A stretch of DNA of 64,000 nt from assembly GCA_030432025.1 (NCBI GenBank), contig JAUIIA010000001.1, positions 62,001 through 126,000 of the forward strand, read 5' to 3'. Below, in pieces: positions 51,275-60,800 of this stretch (its first letter is position 1; every line of letters starts with the position of its first letter). The DNA comes from Alphaproteobacteria bacterium (GTDB lineage Bacteria; Pseudomonadota; Alphaproteobacteria; Micavibrionales; Micavibrionaceae). The position numbers and the translations under genes were made by a program. The notes below the pieces were generated by a model, which saw nothing but the letters and a program-made list of their open reading frames with translations, had not been told where the DNA came from and made no database searches.

Positions 51275-53062
51275 TTATCCTGCCTTTCTCCAGAAACTAA
51301 ACATATCAGTCTCGGTCATTATGAGGTCGCCTTTAATTTCTATGGGCGGCTGCATATTCATAAGCTTTGTGACTAGTTCAGGCTCAATCTTGCCAGCTCC
51401 ATCGCACGCCATTTTTGCAAAAAAAGCTTCTCTTACGGTGATATTCTCACCTGCATTTGCCACATACTTATGTAACGCGCTTGCCCTCGCACCTGTAGTA
51501 CCAAGAAGATTTCTGCGCTCTACGTCTGATAAGCTGGAAAACGGTGAGGTATTTTCGGAAAGGTTTTTCCAAGCTGTCGTCACGGCATCCATTCTACTCT
51601 GCAACTGTCCTTTCAGATGTGATGGGTCAAAACTTTGATTCGGTCCGATCACAGAGTCCAATTTTGCAACAACCTCTTCCGCTTCACGCATCATCAGATA
51701 ATCCCCCTGAAAAACCCATTTATTGCTGAGTGGTACAAACTTACCATCCGGCAGTTTTATGTGCGGACGGCTATCAATCCAATGATCGCCATAATGCTTG
51801 TAGAGACGCTGAATATCACTGCTCGTCTGCTCGAACATGGCACCGGTATAACCCGTCATCGAATTTATATCCCGAACGGATTTAGCCTGAAAAATTTCAG
51901 CAACTTCTGAACCATTAACATTTCTGATCAGCACAATATCCGGGCCGCTCAGAATACTGTCGGGAGGAATGTTGACCTGAAGGACGATCTTAGCATCAGG
52001 ATATGCTTTCTTGAGTTTAATGATTTGTTCAATCTCGAAAACAAGTCCCTTCTCATAACCGCTGCGTGTCACGACATTGCCCAGCATTTTGTGAAACCCG
52101 GGAATATCCCATAAAGTCTGCACGCCGTGGTAGTTCGTTGCGATAGTGATATCGTCCAGAATGACTTCTGCATCTAGAACACGATGGATGAATTCTTCGG
52201 CATCGATCTTTTGATTGCCAATAATATTGCCGAGAATTTTTTCCCTGTCAGCACGCGATGTTGCGGCAAAAAAATCATCCAACGCAGTATCCGCCTTCCA
52301 CGTCGGCATCACGGGCATTTGGTCAGGTGGAGAGCCGGCCTTTCTCCAGGCATCCATATCCAGATCATGCTTGTACCGGGTAAGATAATTACCCAACAGC
52401 GAAAGCTGTTCTGTAGGATTTATAGGCGTTCCGTCAGGGATACGGGATCTTTTTCGGATCACATTTTCAACCAAGTCCTTTACAACTGGTGCAGAGACCA
52501 TTTCGTCCGCTATGTGACGTGCGGCATTTCCCTTGACCACGGTTGGTAGCCTGCGAAAAAAGACGGACGGCCATCTGGATTCCTGTGTAACTTTAATACG
52601 TGATCGCGTGGCGGGCGTAGGGTTTGGCCCAAGAAGGGCATCCAATATTGCCCTTGGTCGTCCGTGTGAACATTGTTTGATATACTCATCTTGGGTCACT
52701 TTCGGAGGGCCAAACTCAGCTTTTTGCGCCGGGGTGAGTTGTTTAAAACGGTCTTTTTGACTTTTGACCCACCGGCGGTAGGACTCATCTAATTCTTTTA
52801 TCATGAAGCCCGTATCATCTGTAATATCGACCAGTTTAAGAAATGAAAAGCCTTCCCCCCCTCCATCCACTACTCGAACTGTGCCGCGCGCGACACCTTC
52901 GATGACCTCTCCGAAACCTTCTTGTATTGTATCAAATAAATTGCGTTGCCCGCGATATTCAGAGGCCATCGCCAAGAATGATCTTGTTTGTTCAGGATTT
53001 ACACCTTCCTTAACAAGGTCATTAAAAAAATCTGATAATGCTCTGTATCTTCCTGTACTCAT
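51275..53062 (-). CDS. Putative PD-(D/E)xK nuclease-type effector (595 residues)
   Basis: Soluble protein. Residues 1-330 are helical with no recognised domain (FNDLVKEGVNPEQTRSFLAM, ESRWPSVFFRRLPTVVKGNA). Residues 335-400 show the order of a PD-(D/E)xK nuclease fold: Glu343/Glu345 in GYEKGLVFEIEQIIKLK, a strand KIVLQVNIP, Asp375 in SGPDIVLIRN, a second strand VAEIF, and Gln392-x-Lys394 in IFQAKS. The QxK variant of the third motif is known from Mrr-like and related nucleases. A helical C-terminal part follows. The ATG overlaps the stop of the upstream gene (ATGA), whose C-terminus resembles a pre-toxin domain, so the pair looks like a polymorphic toxin split over two genes. No immunity gene is obvious. 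The nuclease call rests on motif reading only. Confidence 0.55.
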   Translation of the reverse strand: MSTGRYRALSDFFNDLVKEGVNPEQTRSFLAMASEYRGQRNLFDTIQEGFGEVIEGVARGTVRVVDGGGEGFSFLKLVDITDDTGFMIKELDESYRRWVKSQKDRFKQLTPAQKAEFGPPKVTQDEYIKQCSHGRPRAILDALLGPNPTPATRSRIKVTQESRWPSVFFRRLPTVVKGNAARHIADEMVSAPVVKDLVENVIRKRSRIPDGTPINPTEQLSLLGNYLTRYKHDLDMDAWRKAGSPPDQMPVMPTWKADTALDDFFAATSRADREKILGNIIGNQKIDAEEFIHRVLDAEVILDDITIATNYHGVQTLWDIPGFHKMLGNVVTRSGYEKGLVFEIEQIIKLKKAYPDAKIVLQVNIPPDSILSGPDIVLIRNVNGSEVAEIFQAKSVRDINSMTGYTGAMFEQTSSDIQRLYKHYGDHWIDSRPHIKLPDGKFVPLSNKWVFQGDYLMMREAEEVVAKLDSVIGPNQSFDPSHLKGQLQSRMDAVTTAWKNLSENTSPFSSLSDVERRNLLGTTGARASALHKYVANAGENITVREAFFAKMACDGAGKIEPELVTKLMNMQPPIEIKGDLIMTETDMFSFWRKAG

Positions 53063-56000
53063 TCCGACATCACCACATTGCTACTTAAGTAGGCATCTTT
53101 ATCCGGTTTTACGTGCAGCCACGCAGCAGGAACCTCAGCTGCTTCAGATACCGTTCCCCTCATCGCCCTAAGAGCAGCTCTTGAAACGAAAGGCAGCAAA
53201 ACTCCACCGAGCATCAAAAGCCGGTCAAAATTTGTTACAGGGCGCCCCCATTTATCAACGCCAAATGCCATAGCGACAGTTAATTCAGCAATGTCCGCCG
53301 CATCTCCTATGACAGGTATAAAACCTATTCCTATGTCAGCAACAATTGTGAATTTATCGAACCCTTCAGCTAGAATTAATTTTGTCAGGCCGGAAGAATT
53401 CCATTGCACCGTGCCGTTATACGTCTTTATGGGATTGTTACCTTCATCGATCCCCTCGTCCCAGCTATGATTGATTATCCCGCTGCCAGGGCCGGGAATA
53501 TCACCTATATAATTATATATGAGCGCTGTTCCCTGAGGAGGAATGTGTTCAAAACCTCCCTCATATTCGTAATACATAAAGATGTCATCTTCGGTGAGGT
53601 CACCGAACATCATCGTAATATCAGGGCCTATAACCATAGATTCTGCAAATTCCCATACCCCAATACCTGAATCTTTAACATCAACCTCAACGCCCTCAGT
53701 TCTATATATAATGAGGCGATATTTCAGCACTTCAAAGTCATACGTATAAACCGGATCATATACTGTGACGGTGTTTGGTCTCCCCACACCGGGCTGTGTT
53801 TCAGTTCTGGCAGTTTGGCCGGTAATTCTTGTCACCTCATCACGAATAGGAAAAAAATCGAATGCAAAACGGTCGTTTCCACTCGTTTCAGGAACAGAGA
53901 TCGTTACTTGCGCTTCGCCTTCAACGCCCCTGAAATGTCCGGCGCGCCCCGTATAGTGAATCTTGACCCCGTTCTTGCCATTTTTTCTGAACCGCTGGAC
54001 GCTAACAACGGGGATCTTGTCAGTATTGTCTGCGAAAACACCATTCGGTCCCCTCCAGTAATCCAGCGTTTCCTGAGTCCAATATCTAAAATCACTCTCT
54101 CTTTGATTGTTTACGGTCGGCGCAGCTTCGCCTTCCGGCGGAGGAATGTAATGAGAATTGTTGCTTTCAAAATGATCAAACGGCGTGACAACCACTGGGG
54201 CCATGAGGGATTGTATTTGAATTCTTTCCCCCCAATCCGGAACGAGGCTATGGCTTTGCACACGGTATATCTCAACAATGGGTGCTCCTGGCCGTTTGTC
54301 CGCTTTTTGAATTTCAATCCCCGGCGCTGCAACAATAATCAGCTTCGGCGCCATCCTAACTCTGTCACCCAGCCCCAGAGTTTGTGCATGAGCTTCAAGA
54401 TCAGGATGAATGTCTACGATACTGGCAGGTATAAACTCCCACGAAAAACTGTCTTCAAGCTCATACGGCTCGTATTTATTAAGGAGTTTTATTTTAACCG
54501 GATCATATTCATGGTCATCAAGCGTAGGGTCAACATAAGTCAACAGCACTGTGTCGGGCTTTTGATTGTCCTGCTGCCCATTTTCTTGCTCTACCGCCTC
54601 ATAACACGCTTCGACATAAGGCAGACGATCTTCCGCGCTTTGATGGTCAGCTGACGTATCCAGGCCCTGCAATTGCAACACGCCCAGATTGACCATGTGT
54701 AGAATTGTTTCCAAATATGTTGTCTTGGCCACTCGGCGGGTAATACGTGATATTTCCCGCTGGCTCTTTGTTAAACCGATATCCGTATTTATTAGCCGTT
54801 TTTCGAATTCTTCATAGAAACGTTGTGTTTCTAAGCGCGGTGCGAATGCATGGCTACTATGCCCTCTATCATCTTCGCTTTCGGCATTACCTAAAAACAA
54901 TCTCAACGCTGCCAATACATCGCGCAATTCATTACAGCGCCTATACCCCTCTTCTCTGTAATGTGAGTGGCACTGTTGTTCCAAGAAGAATGTGCTTGGT
55001 TGGCTGGTAAAAAGATTACTCCTTTCAAAAGAAACTTTTTCTTCAATGGACATGGTTCTTTGTAATTTTCTAGGAGGTGAACCATTTACAATTATCTCGT
55101 AATCGCTGCTCTTTTTATCCAATATTTTATATATCTTGTAGGCTGTCTCCACATCGTATTCGGGAGCGGATTCTTCTACCTCGCCCGCATCAAGAAACAT
55201 ATCCAAAGACATGTCCTGATTCCCTGTAAGTGACCAAAAGTAAGGATTAAAAATCCATAGAAGCCCAGGAAGCCGTTTATCAGGAACGTAAGTATACTCC
55301 CCTAGAGTATGGCTACGGCTCCACGCTTTATCAATGCGGTCGAGCACGTACCAGTAAATGCTATCGAGAACGATCTCTGATACAACTTTCAATGCGCGGT
55401 TGCCGACGCCGAAAGCAGAGGTTACGCAATAATACGGCAAAGCAATGCTTATATGTTCCGAGCCTTTGTGTGCTTGCTCAATAAACTCATGAACAATATT
55501 TTTACGGAGCTCATAAAATTTCAGAGCCCCCGTATCCGCAATTGATTTGGCACGAACATGCGTGTGATACCTTACGGTCATCGCGTGGTTAGCGCCTTGT
55601 TTCATCTCATCGTAGAAAGACGCCAACTCAGGAGTAATCCCTCCCAAATCATCTTCTTCAAATAAAGAAAAAAAGAGACCGCTAATTTCGTCTTCATTCT
55701 CTTCAACCAAAGGAATGGCGCCATTCAGAGGCAATATCTTTATGCGTATCTGCTCATTAGCATTGTATGAGCGTGTTAAAATTTTGACCTTGTTATCCCT
55801 GAAATTAATATGCAGCCATTCAATTTCATTTTCCGGGGTATATCTATCCGTGATTGACACAAGATCGGTAACAGCAATCTCAATATACTCAGTTCTGTAT
55901 CCAGCAAGCAGAAGCGCCATCAAAAAAGGGTTAGCATCCTGAAGGAAGTGTCTTACATGCGTCATTCGTATATAGACATCATCGAACCAATTGAAGTTGG

Positions 56001-56112
56001 TAGACGCTATATTAGTTGCTTCATCACCATCTGTTGGAGCCAGCATTTCGCGCCGTGATTCGTCCACAAAAGACAGAGAGGGAATCCAAAAGAAAGGCGC
56101 ATTATCCGTCAT
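53059..56112 (-). CDS. Giant protein (1017 residues) with C-terminal pre-toxin-like domain
   Basis: Large soluble protein without signal peptide. The N-terminal 500 residues are mainly helical (FDDVYIRMTHVRHFLQDANP, MALLLAGYRTEYIEIAVTDL). A beta-rich middle follows (VSVQRFRKNGKNGVKIHY, FRGVEGEAQVTISVPE, TVTVYDPVYTYDFEVLKYR). The last 100 residues have VADIGIGFIPVIGDAADIAE, then an FGVDKWGRPVTNFDRLLMLG stretch and LLPFVSRAALRA (about 923-982). This follows the pattern of pre-toxin (PT-TG-type) domains that sit just before the toxin domain in polymorphic toxins: a hydrophobic IPVxGDAxD helix, a G-x-D turn and a second hydrophobic hairpin. No toxin domain follows in this protein. The next gene, overlapping by four bases, carries a nuclease-like one. 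Confidence 0.6.
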   Translation of the reverse strand: MTDNAPFFWIPSLSFVDESRREMLAPTDGDEATNIASTNFNWFDDVYIRMTHVRHFLQDANPFLMALLLAGYRTEYIEIAVTDLVSITDRYTPENEIEWLHINFRDNKVKILTRSYNANEQIRIKILPLNGAIPLVEENEDEISGLFFSLFEEDDLGGITPELASFYDEMKQGANHAMTVRYHTHVRAKSIADTGALKFYELRKNIVHEFIEQAHKGSEHISIALPYYCVTSAFGVGNRALKVVSEIVLDSIYWYVLDRIDKAWSRSHTLGEYTYVPDKRLPGLLWIFNPYFWSLTGNQDMSLDMFLDAGEVEESAPEYDVETAYKIYKILDKKSSDYEIIVNGSPPRKLQRTMSIEEKVSFERSNLFTSQPSTFFLEQQCHSHYREEGYRRCNELRDVLAALRLFLGNAESEDDRGHSSHAFAPRLETQRFYEEFEKRLINTDIGLTKSQREISRITRRVAKTTYLETILHMVNLGVLQLQGLDTSADHQSAEDRLPYVEACYEAVEQENGQQDNQKPDTVLLTYVDPTLDDHEYDPVKIKLLNKYEPYELEDSFSWEFIPASIVDIHPDLEAHAQTLGLGDRVRMAPKLIIVAAPGIEIQKADKRPGAPIVEIYRVQSHSLVPDWGERIQIQSLMAPVVVTPFDHFESNNSHYIPPPEGEAAPTVNNQRESDFRYWTQETLDYWRGPNGVFADNTDKIPVVSVQRFRKNGKNGVKIHYTGRAGHFRGVEGEAQVTISVPETSGNDRFAFDFFPIRDEVTRITGQTARTETQPGVGRPNTVTVYDPVYTYDFEVLKYRLIIYRTEGVEVDVKDSGIGVWEFAESMVIGPDITMMFGDLTEDDIFMYYEYEGGFEHIPPQGTALIYNYIGDIPGPGSGIINHSWDEGIDEGNNPIKTYNGTVQWNSSGLTKLILAEGFDKFTIVADIGIGFIPVIGDAADIAELTVAMAFGVDKWGRPVTNFDRLLMLGGVLLPFVSRAALRAMRGTVSEAAEVPAAWLHVKPDKDAYLSSNVVMSE

Positions 56113-57878
56113 GATGCCTTCCTTTCCTCAATCTCGATTACATCGGTTTTGCGGCCGCTGGATTTATCTCCTGCCGACGGTCGTTTTTTGCGCCCTGCCC
56201 ATACGACGAGCTTACCATCCGCATCGCGCGCGGCTTGATAACTCCTTGTGACCTCAATTGCTCCTCTCGGAATTTCTTCCTCTTGAAGCGCCATTGGTCC
56301 GCCCGGTTGCAATATTTGCCCTTTTCCGCCTGCCAGTCTGTTTTTGTAATCACCCAGCAAGTCCCATTCACCCATACGTCCACGGATCAGTCGGTTGGTT
56401 ACTTTATCTTTCACAACTTCGGATATAAACGGCACCCAGTTCGGAGGGACACTTGTCAGTAAACGATAAACCCACGGCTTTTCCGCCTCCTCAGTTTCCG
56501 CTTGTTCATTGTCCTGCTCTTCGGTTTTATCTTCGTATTCGCCTGTATAAGCATCAATCTCGTCTTTAAGCTTCAACCATTCCGAACGGCGGGAAATACG
56601 GTGACCGGATTGCCCTTCAATTGTATCTTCAATGCCCCATGCCATATTGGCCATTTCATCGCGGGAGAAGATGACTTTTTCCACCGGACGGTCTTCATAA
56701 CCACCAAGAACGGTTTTGGGTATATACAGCCACGGCGCTTGCTCATGCTTTGATGAAGGGTCGTTACTTAGTTCGAAAAACTTCCATCCCTGTTTGCCGT
56801 TCTTATAATCCTGTACAGCAGTTGGAGTGATTGTGTAGGTGTCGCCGAAGCAATCATGAACCTCGACCTCATGCACGCGGGTCAGGGTACCGGGCTTGAC
56901 AGTCAGCGGTATCAGGTACCAGTCATTGCTATAGACTGTGGCAAACTCACTCAGCATCAATTGAGAGAGGTCGGTTTTATTCGCGCTAAGCCCGCCAAAG
57001 AACACCTTGCCCTCCTCAAAATCCCAATACCGATCAGACGGCATACCCGCATAACGTACGGGAGTCGGAATGGTCCACCCTGTTTGCGGCTTTTTCAGCT
57101 CTTTGTTCAAATTGGATGAATTTTTCTCATCCAGATCAAAGTTGTACCAATCCATGTGGCCGCCAGCATATTCCTCAGCCTTAAGGTGAATGTTCACATT
57201 TTGCGCTTTAGCAGATACTCCGAATTTATATTCCAGCCGATCTTTTTGCCAAAACGGCTCTGCAGCCTTCGGCTCGTCAAACCGATCTCGGTAATATGCT
57301 AACCACTCTTTAAAAGTATTTTCCATTGTCGACGCATTAACACCCGCCTCTTGAGCAATCACGGCGCGTTTAGGCGCTGTGCTTTTCTGAAAGCTGTACG
57401 CATCAAAGCCTTTCATGTGCATGAGCTTCAGAAAAGCCGCGCGACCATCTTGTCCTTTCGTGGGTGCCACCAACCGATACTCTTGTTGAAGCGCACCTAA
57501 CAGCTTCTTGCGCTTAGACACACTGAAACGACGCAAAAACTGAAAAGAGGCCTCGGCATTTACACGCAGAGAAATACTTGAGCCTTGCACTATCCGATCA
57601 CGTTCGATACTCGGCTCCAGTAAACTTTGAGGCTCAAGTTTCCTTGAATATGCGATTGTGCCTTCAGGCGTATAAGAACAAAACTTCCCGACCTCGACAC
57701 TGTTATATCGCAGGCGCGCTTTCACGGGTGTCGAAGCGTCATCGCCCTTGAACTCGCCGAATTGCCATTGCCTAGCAAGCGTCCAGAGCGGGTCAGCGAT
57801 CCGTGCCTGTAGTGATTTCTGTATCTGCCGCGAGCGGTGTGCGCCTTCAAATCTTTTCCAGCTTGAACGTGTAGACAT
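56109..57878 (-). CDS. Conserved large protein of an uncharacterised family (589 residues)
   Basis: Soluble protein. The N-terminus SRQIQKSLQARIADPLWTLA followed by RQWQFGEFKGDDASTPVKAR is a signature I have seen in an uncharacterised family of many bacteria, usually with a DPLWxLARQWQFGE core. The middle is beta-rich (WTIPTPVRYAGMPSDRYWDF, NDWYLIPLTVKPGTLTRVHE). The later part has GYEDRPVEKVIFSRDEMANM and AWGIEDTIEG, and a Glu-rich linker (about residues 465-480, DKTEEQDNEQAETEEAEK). It ends in a basic tail. It overlaps both neighbours, by one base (TAATG) and by four (ATGA). No catalytic motif is evident; a structural role in a complex with the other giant proteins is my inference. Confidence 0.65.
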   Translation of the reverse strand: MSTRSSWKRFEGAHRSRQIQKSLQARIADPLWTLARQWQFGEFKGDDASTPVKARLRYNSVEVGKFCSYTPEGTIAYSRKLEPQSLLEPSIERDRIVQGSSISLRVNAEASFQFLRRFSVSKRKKLLGALQQEYRLVAPTKGQDGRAAFLKLMHMKGFDAYSFQKSTAPKRAVIAQEAGVNASTMENTFKEWLAYYRDRFDEPKAAEPFWQKDRLEYKFGVSAKAQNVNIHLKAEEYAGGHMDWYNFDLDEKNSSNLNKELKKPQTGWTIPTPVRYAGMPSDRYWDFEEGKVFFGGLSANKTDLSQLMLSEFATVYSNDWYLIPLTVKPGTLTRVHEVEVHDCFGDTYTITPTAVQDYKNGKQGWKFFELSNDPSSKHEQAPWLYIPKTVLGGYEDRPVEKVIFSRDEMANMAWGIEDTIEGQSGHRISRRSEWLKLKDEIDAYTGEYEDKTEEQDNEQAETEEAEKPWVYRLLTSVPPNWVPFISEVVKDKVTNRLIRGRMGEWDLLGDYKNRLAGGKGQILQPGGPMALQEEEIPRGAIEVTRSYQAARDADGKLVVWAGRKKRPSAGDKSSGRKTDVIEIEERKAS

Positions 57879-60800
57879 TACTGGCTCCCTTCCTGATCAG
57901 GCGGAAGACCTGGTGATATGTTTCTTGAGGCGAAAATTGCCGGCATGTGGTGGGCCAGAGCTTCGACATTATCAATAGTTCTCAGTTGCACCCATTCGAA
58001 CGTATCGCGCAACGTATCGATCATCAGATCGAAATCCCAGTTTTGCCCCTTGGGGGCCATCGCCAATAACATTGTCTGCGGCGCCTCGGTATTGGGCGCA
58101 TCGAAATGCATCGCTACGGCCGTGTCTTCCTCTTCTGCGGGGACGTATTCCAACGATTCATGGATACGCAGGCCTGTAACCGTCGCCTTCTTGTTTGCTA
58201 ATGCCTCTACGTCGAAAGGCGCAGCAGGACAGGCCAGCACCGAGACATAGCTGCGTTGCGAGAGTTTTTTAGGGTTTTCTCCGGCCCATGCCTCGCCCTG
58301 AATGTGCGGCCACTGCCCGACAACCATTTCTTTTAGTGCTGGCTTTTCCGACATGTCATGAACCAGCCGCGCTTCGGAAAACAGCCTGACATTCGGTTCG
58401 ACATATTGCATTTTCTCGAGCCATTCATCGAAAACATGCGCATTTTTCTTCGCGACCCGTTTATTGCTGTCTGTAAATGACGCCGCAATGACAGACGCGT
58501 TTTCAGGTGCGAAGTTGACGGTAACTTTGCAGTTTTTACCCAGCAAAACCTGAATGACTTCCCGTGCGTTTTTAATACGTTCGTCCGTATCCCGCGTCGG
58601 CTTATTGATAACCGGAAGGTTCTCAAAACGCTTCAACAGCACGTCATATGCGCTCCACAGCTGCGCATAGAGCAAGACCTTTTCCTGTTCCTCGTCTGCT
58701 GCAGCTTGGGGGATAGTCATGGGAACCCCAATTTTCGCAAGCTGCAGCAATAATTCCTTCACGTTCACCACAGCCAATTGACCAACAGGGTACGGATTGG
58801 TTTCCGTTGCCAATGCCAAAGGCAGGACGCTCCTGATTATTTCCACCATATGCTGGAAATAATCGAGTGTTTTGGTCATCCGGTTTTCGAGATGCTCGAT
58901 ATCTACTTTGGCAGGATCTGCCTTACCGTCCTCTCCGTTTATTCTGAAATCATCCAGATTAAGCGCACGCGCCTGCCCGATCAGATCACGCCAACCGGCC
59001 AGCCATAGACGCGTTTTATCCGTCTCGTTCAATTCTTCCGGATCATCGCTGCTCAGGATAACCGGGGTCAGCCCCTCTTCGATAAATGGGGAATGTGCGT
59101 CCTGCAGCCAGCACAGAACCCATTCCTCCAGAATACTGCTGTCAGCGTCCTCTTCACCAAGCATAGCGAGGACATCCTGTGCCCCAAGGATAAAGTTTTT
59201 ATTCTCGAATACATCTTTGAGAGAGATGACAGCCTTATGCTTATAAGCGCCTTCATTATCCACAAATGCGGTTTCGAACCTCACTTGCTCCGGTCCGTTC
59301 AGCAAGGAACAGACAAGCCGCTCCATTTCGGGGTCGGCCTGAGCCCGAATGTTTTGCTTAAAGTCTTTTGTTCGTTCAAACCATCCATAATCCTTAGCGT
59401 CCGCAGTTTGCACCAGCATAGTGCGATGCGTGCAGGCTTTACCGCGCCGTTGTGTTTTAATGGCCTGCAACTCGGGCGGTAAGACCTCGCCGTTACTGAT
59501 GGCGGATAAGGAAGCGCCCGCGCGCATCGCATTGCCCTGCACCATCGCGTGCACACTGTCGGCAATCGCCGCATCACCCATTGAATCAACCGCCTTATCC
59601 AGATGCGCGATCGCATCACTAATTTCACTGATTGCGGGCGGGGTGCCTTTAAAGTGTTTTTTGGCCTTTTTGAATAGCTCATTGGGGCCTTGCGTATTAC
59701 AGATGTTCATCAATTCCATGCCATCCACCACCGGTGATTTCGGATCCAATTGCTCTTGCGTAATTTCAAGAACGGCCATCCGTATCGGCATAACCCAGTA
59801 ATCGAGCTTATTTTCGTGAAGGAAACGCTCGAAGCGGTAGCCCAATACATCACCCAAATCTTGCCCCTGACGAACGGCATCGAACAGCCAGCTTGCCAGC
59901 CGAACCCGTTCGGAGCTTAAATCCACGGCCAATGCTTCATTGGCTTGCTCTTCTTTATACGCGTTCCACCCCGCGCGCAGCACTGCGGCCGTCTTTGCAT
60001 GATTGAGTGACGGAGTATGAATGAAGCCGTCGGACACATCTGCCGTCCCTATTTCGCTCTCGCGCGGCTTGAGGTTATGCACCCAGCCGAATGCGCCAAT
60101 CTGGTTTCCTGTTTCCTGATTTGTACGCAGCGAGTTCAGCTGTGCCGTGTGGAATGAATTAAACCACGCATCCAAGCGCCAACCGGCAAGGCTCAGGCTT
60201 TGCTGCATCAACAATTCCAATTGGTGCCATGGCGCTTTTTCCAAAAACTCCAGATGGGTTTTAAAGGCCTTGAGCTTATCTTTGCGCGGCTTTTCCGTGA
60301 TGATTTTTTTCTTCGAGATATTCAATTTTGAAGCATCAGCAACGAAGGTGTCTATATTCTTGCTAAGCGCCTGCATTTCCTTCTTTGGATAGTTGGCATT
60401 TTTAGCCTGTTTTTTAGTCAGCGTTTTGATCTGGCTTGATACAGCCTTCAACTCATTCGCGCTTGTGTATTTAAGAACCGCGTGAACATTTTTAGCCTCT
60501 TTTTTGGACGAATTTTTAGCGGCCAGAGACAGCGCGTTATTCAAGGATTCTATTTTCTTACTGTCGACCGCCTTAAAGTCAGCTTCAAACTTTTTGGCAC
60601 TTCCCTTGGCTTTGGTAAAATCAACCATGTCGCCCAAAATGATTGCCGTCTCGTCGTTATCGACGATAATTCTGGATATAGCAGTTAAGAGCAAATGATA
60701 TAGAAGCGGCTTTTGCGCATCGGGAAACGGTGCTTCGCCCGCATCCGTGTTGGCTGTTATCTGCGAGTCTATATATTGTTTCAAATACGCGATATATGCT

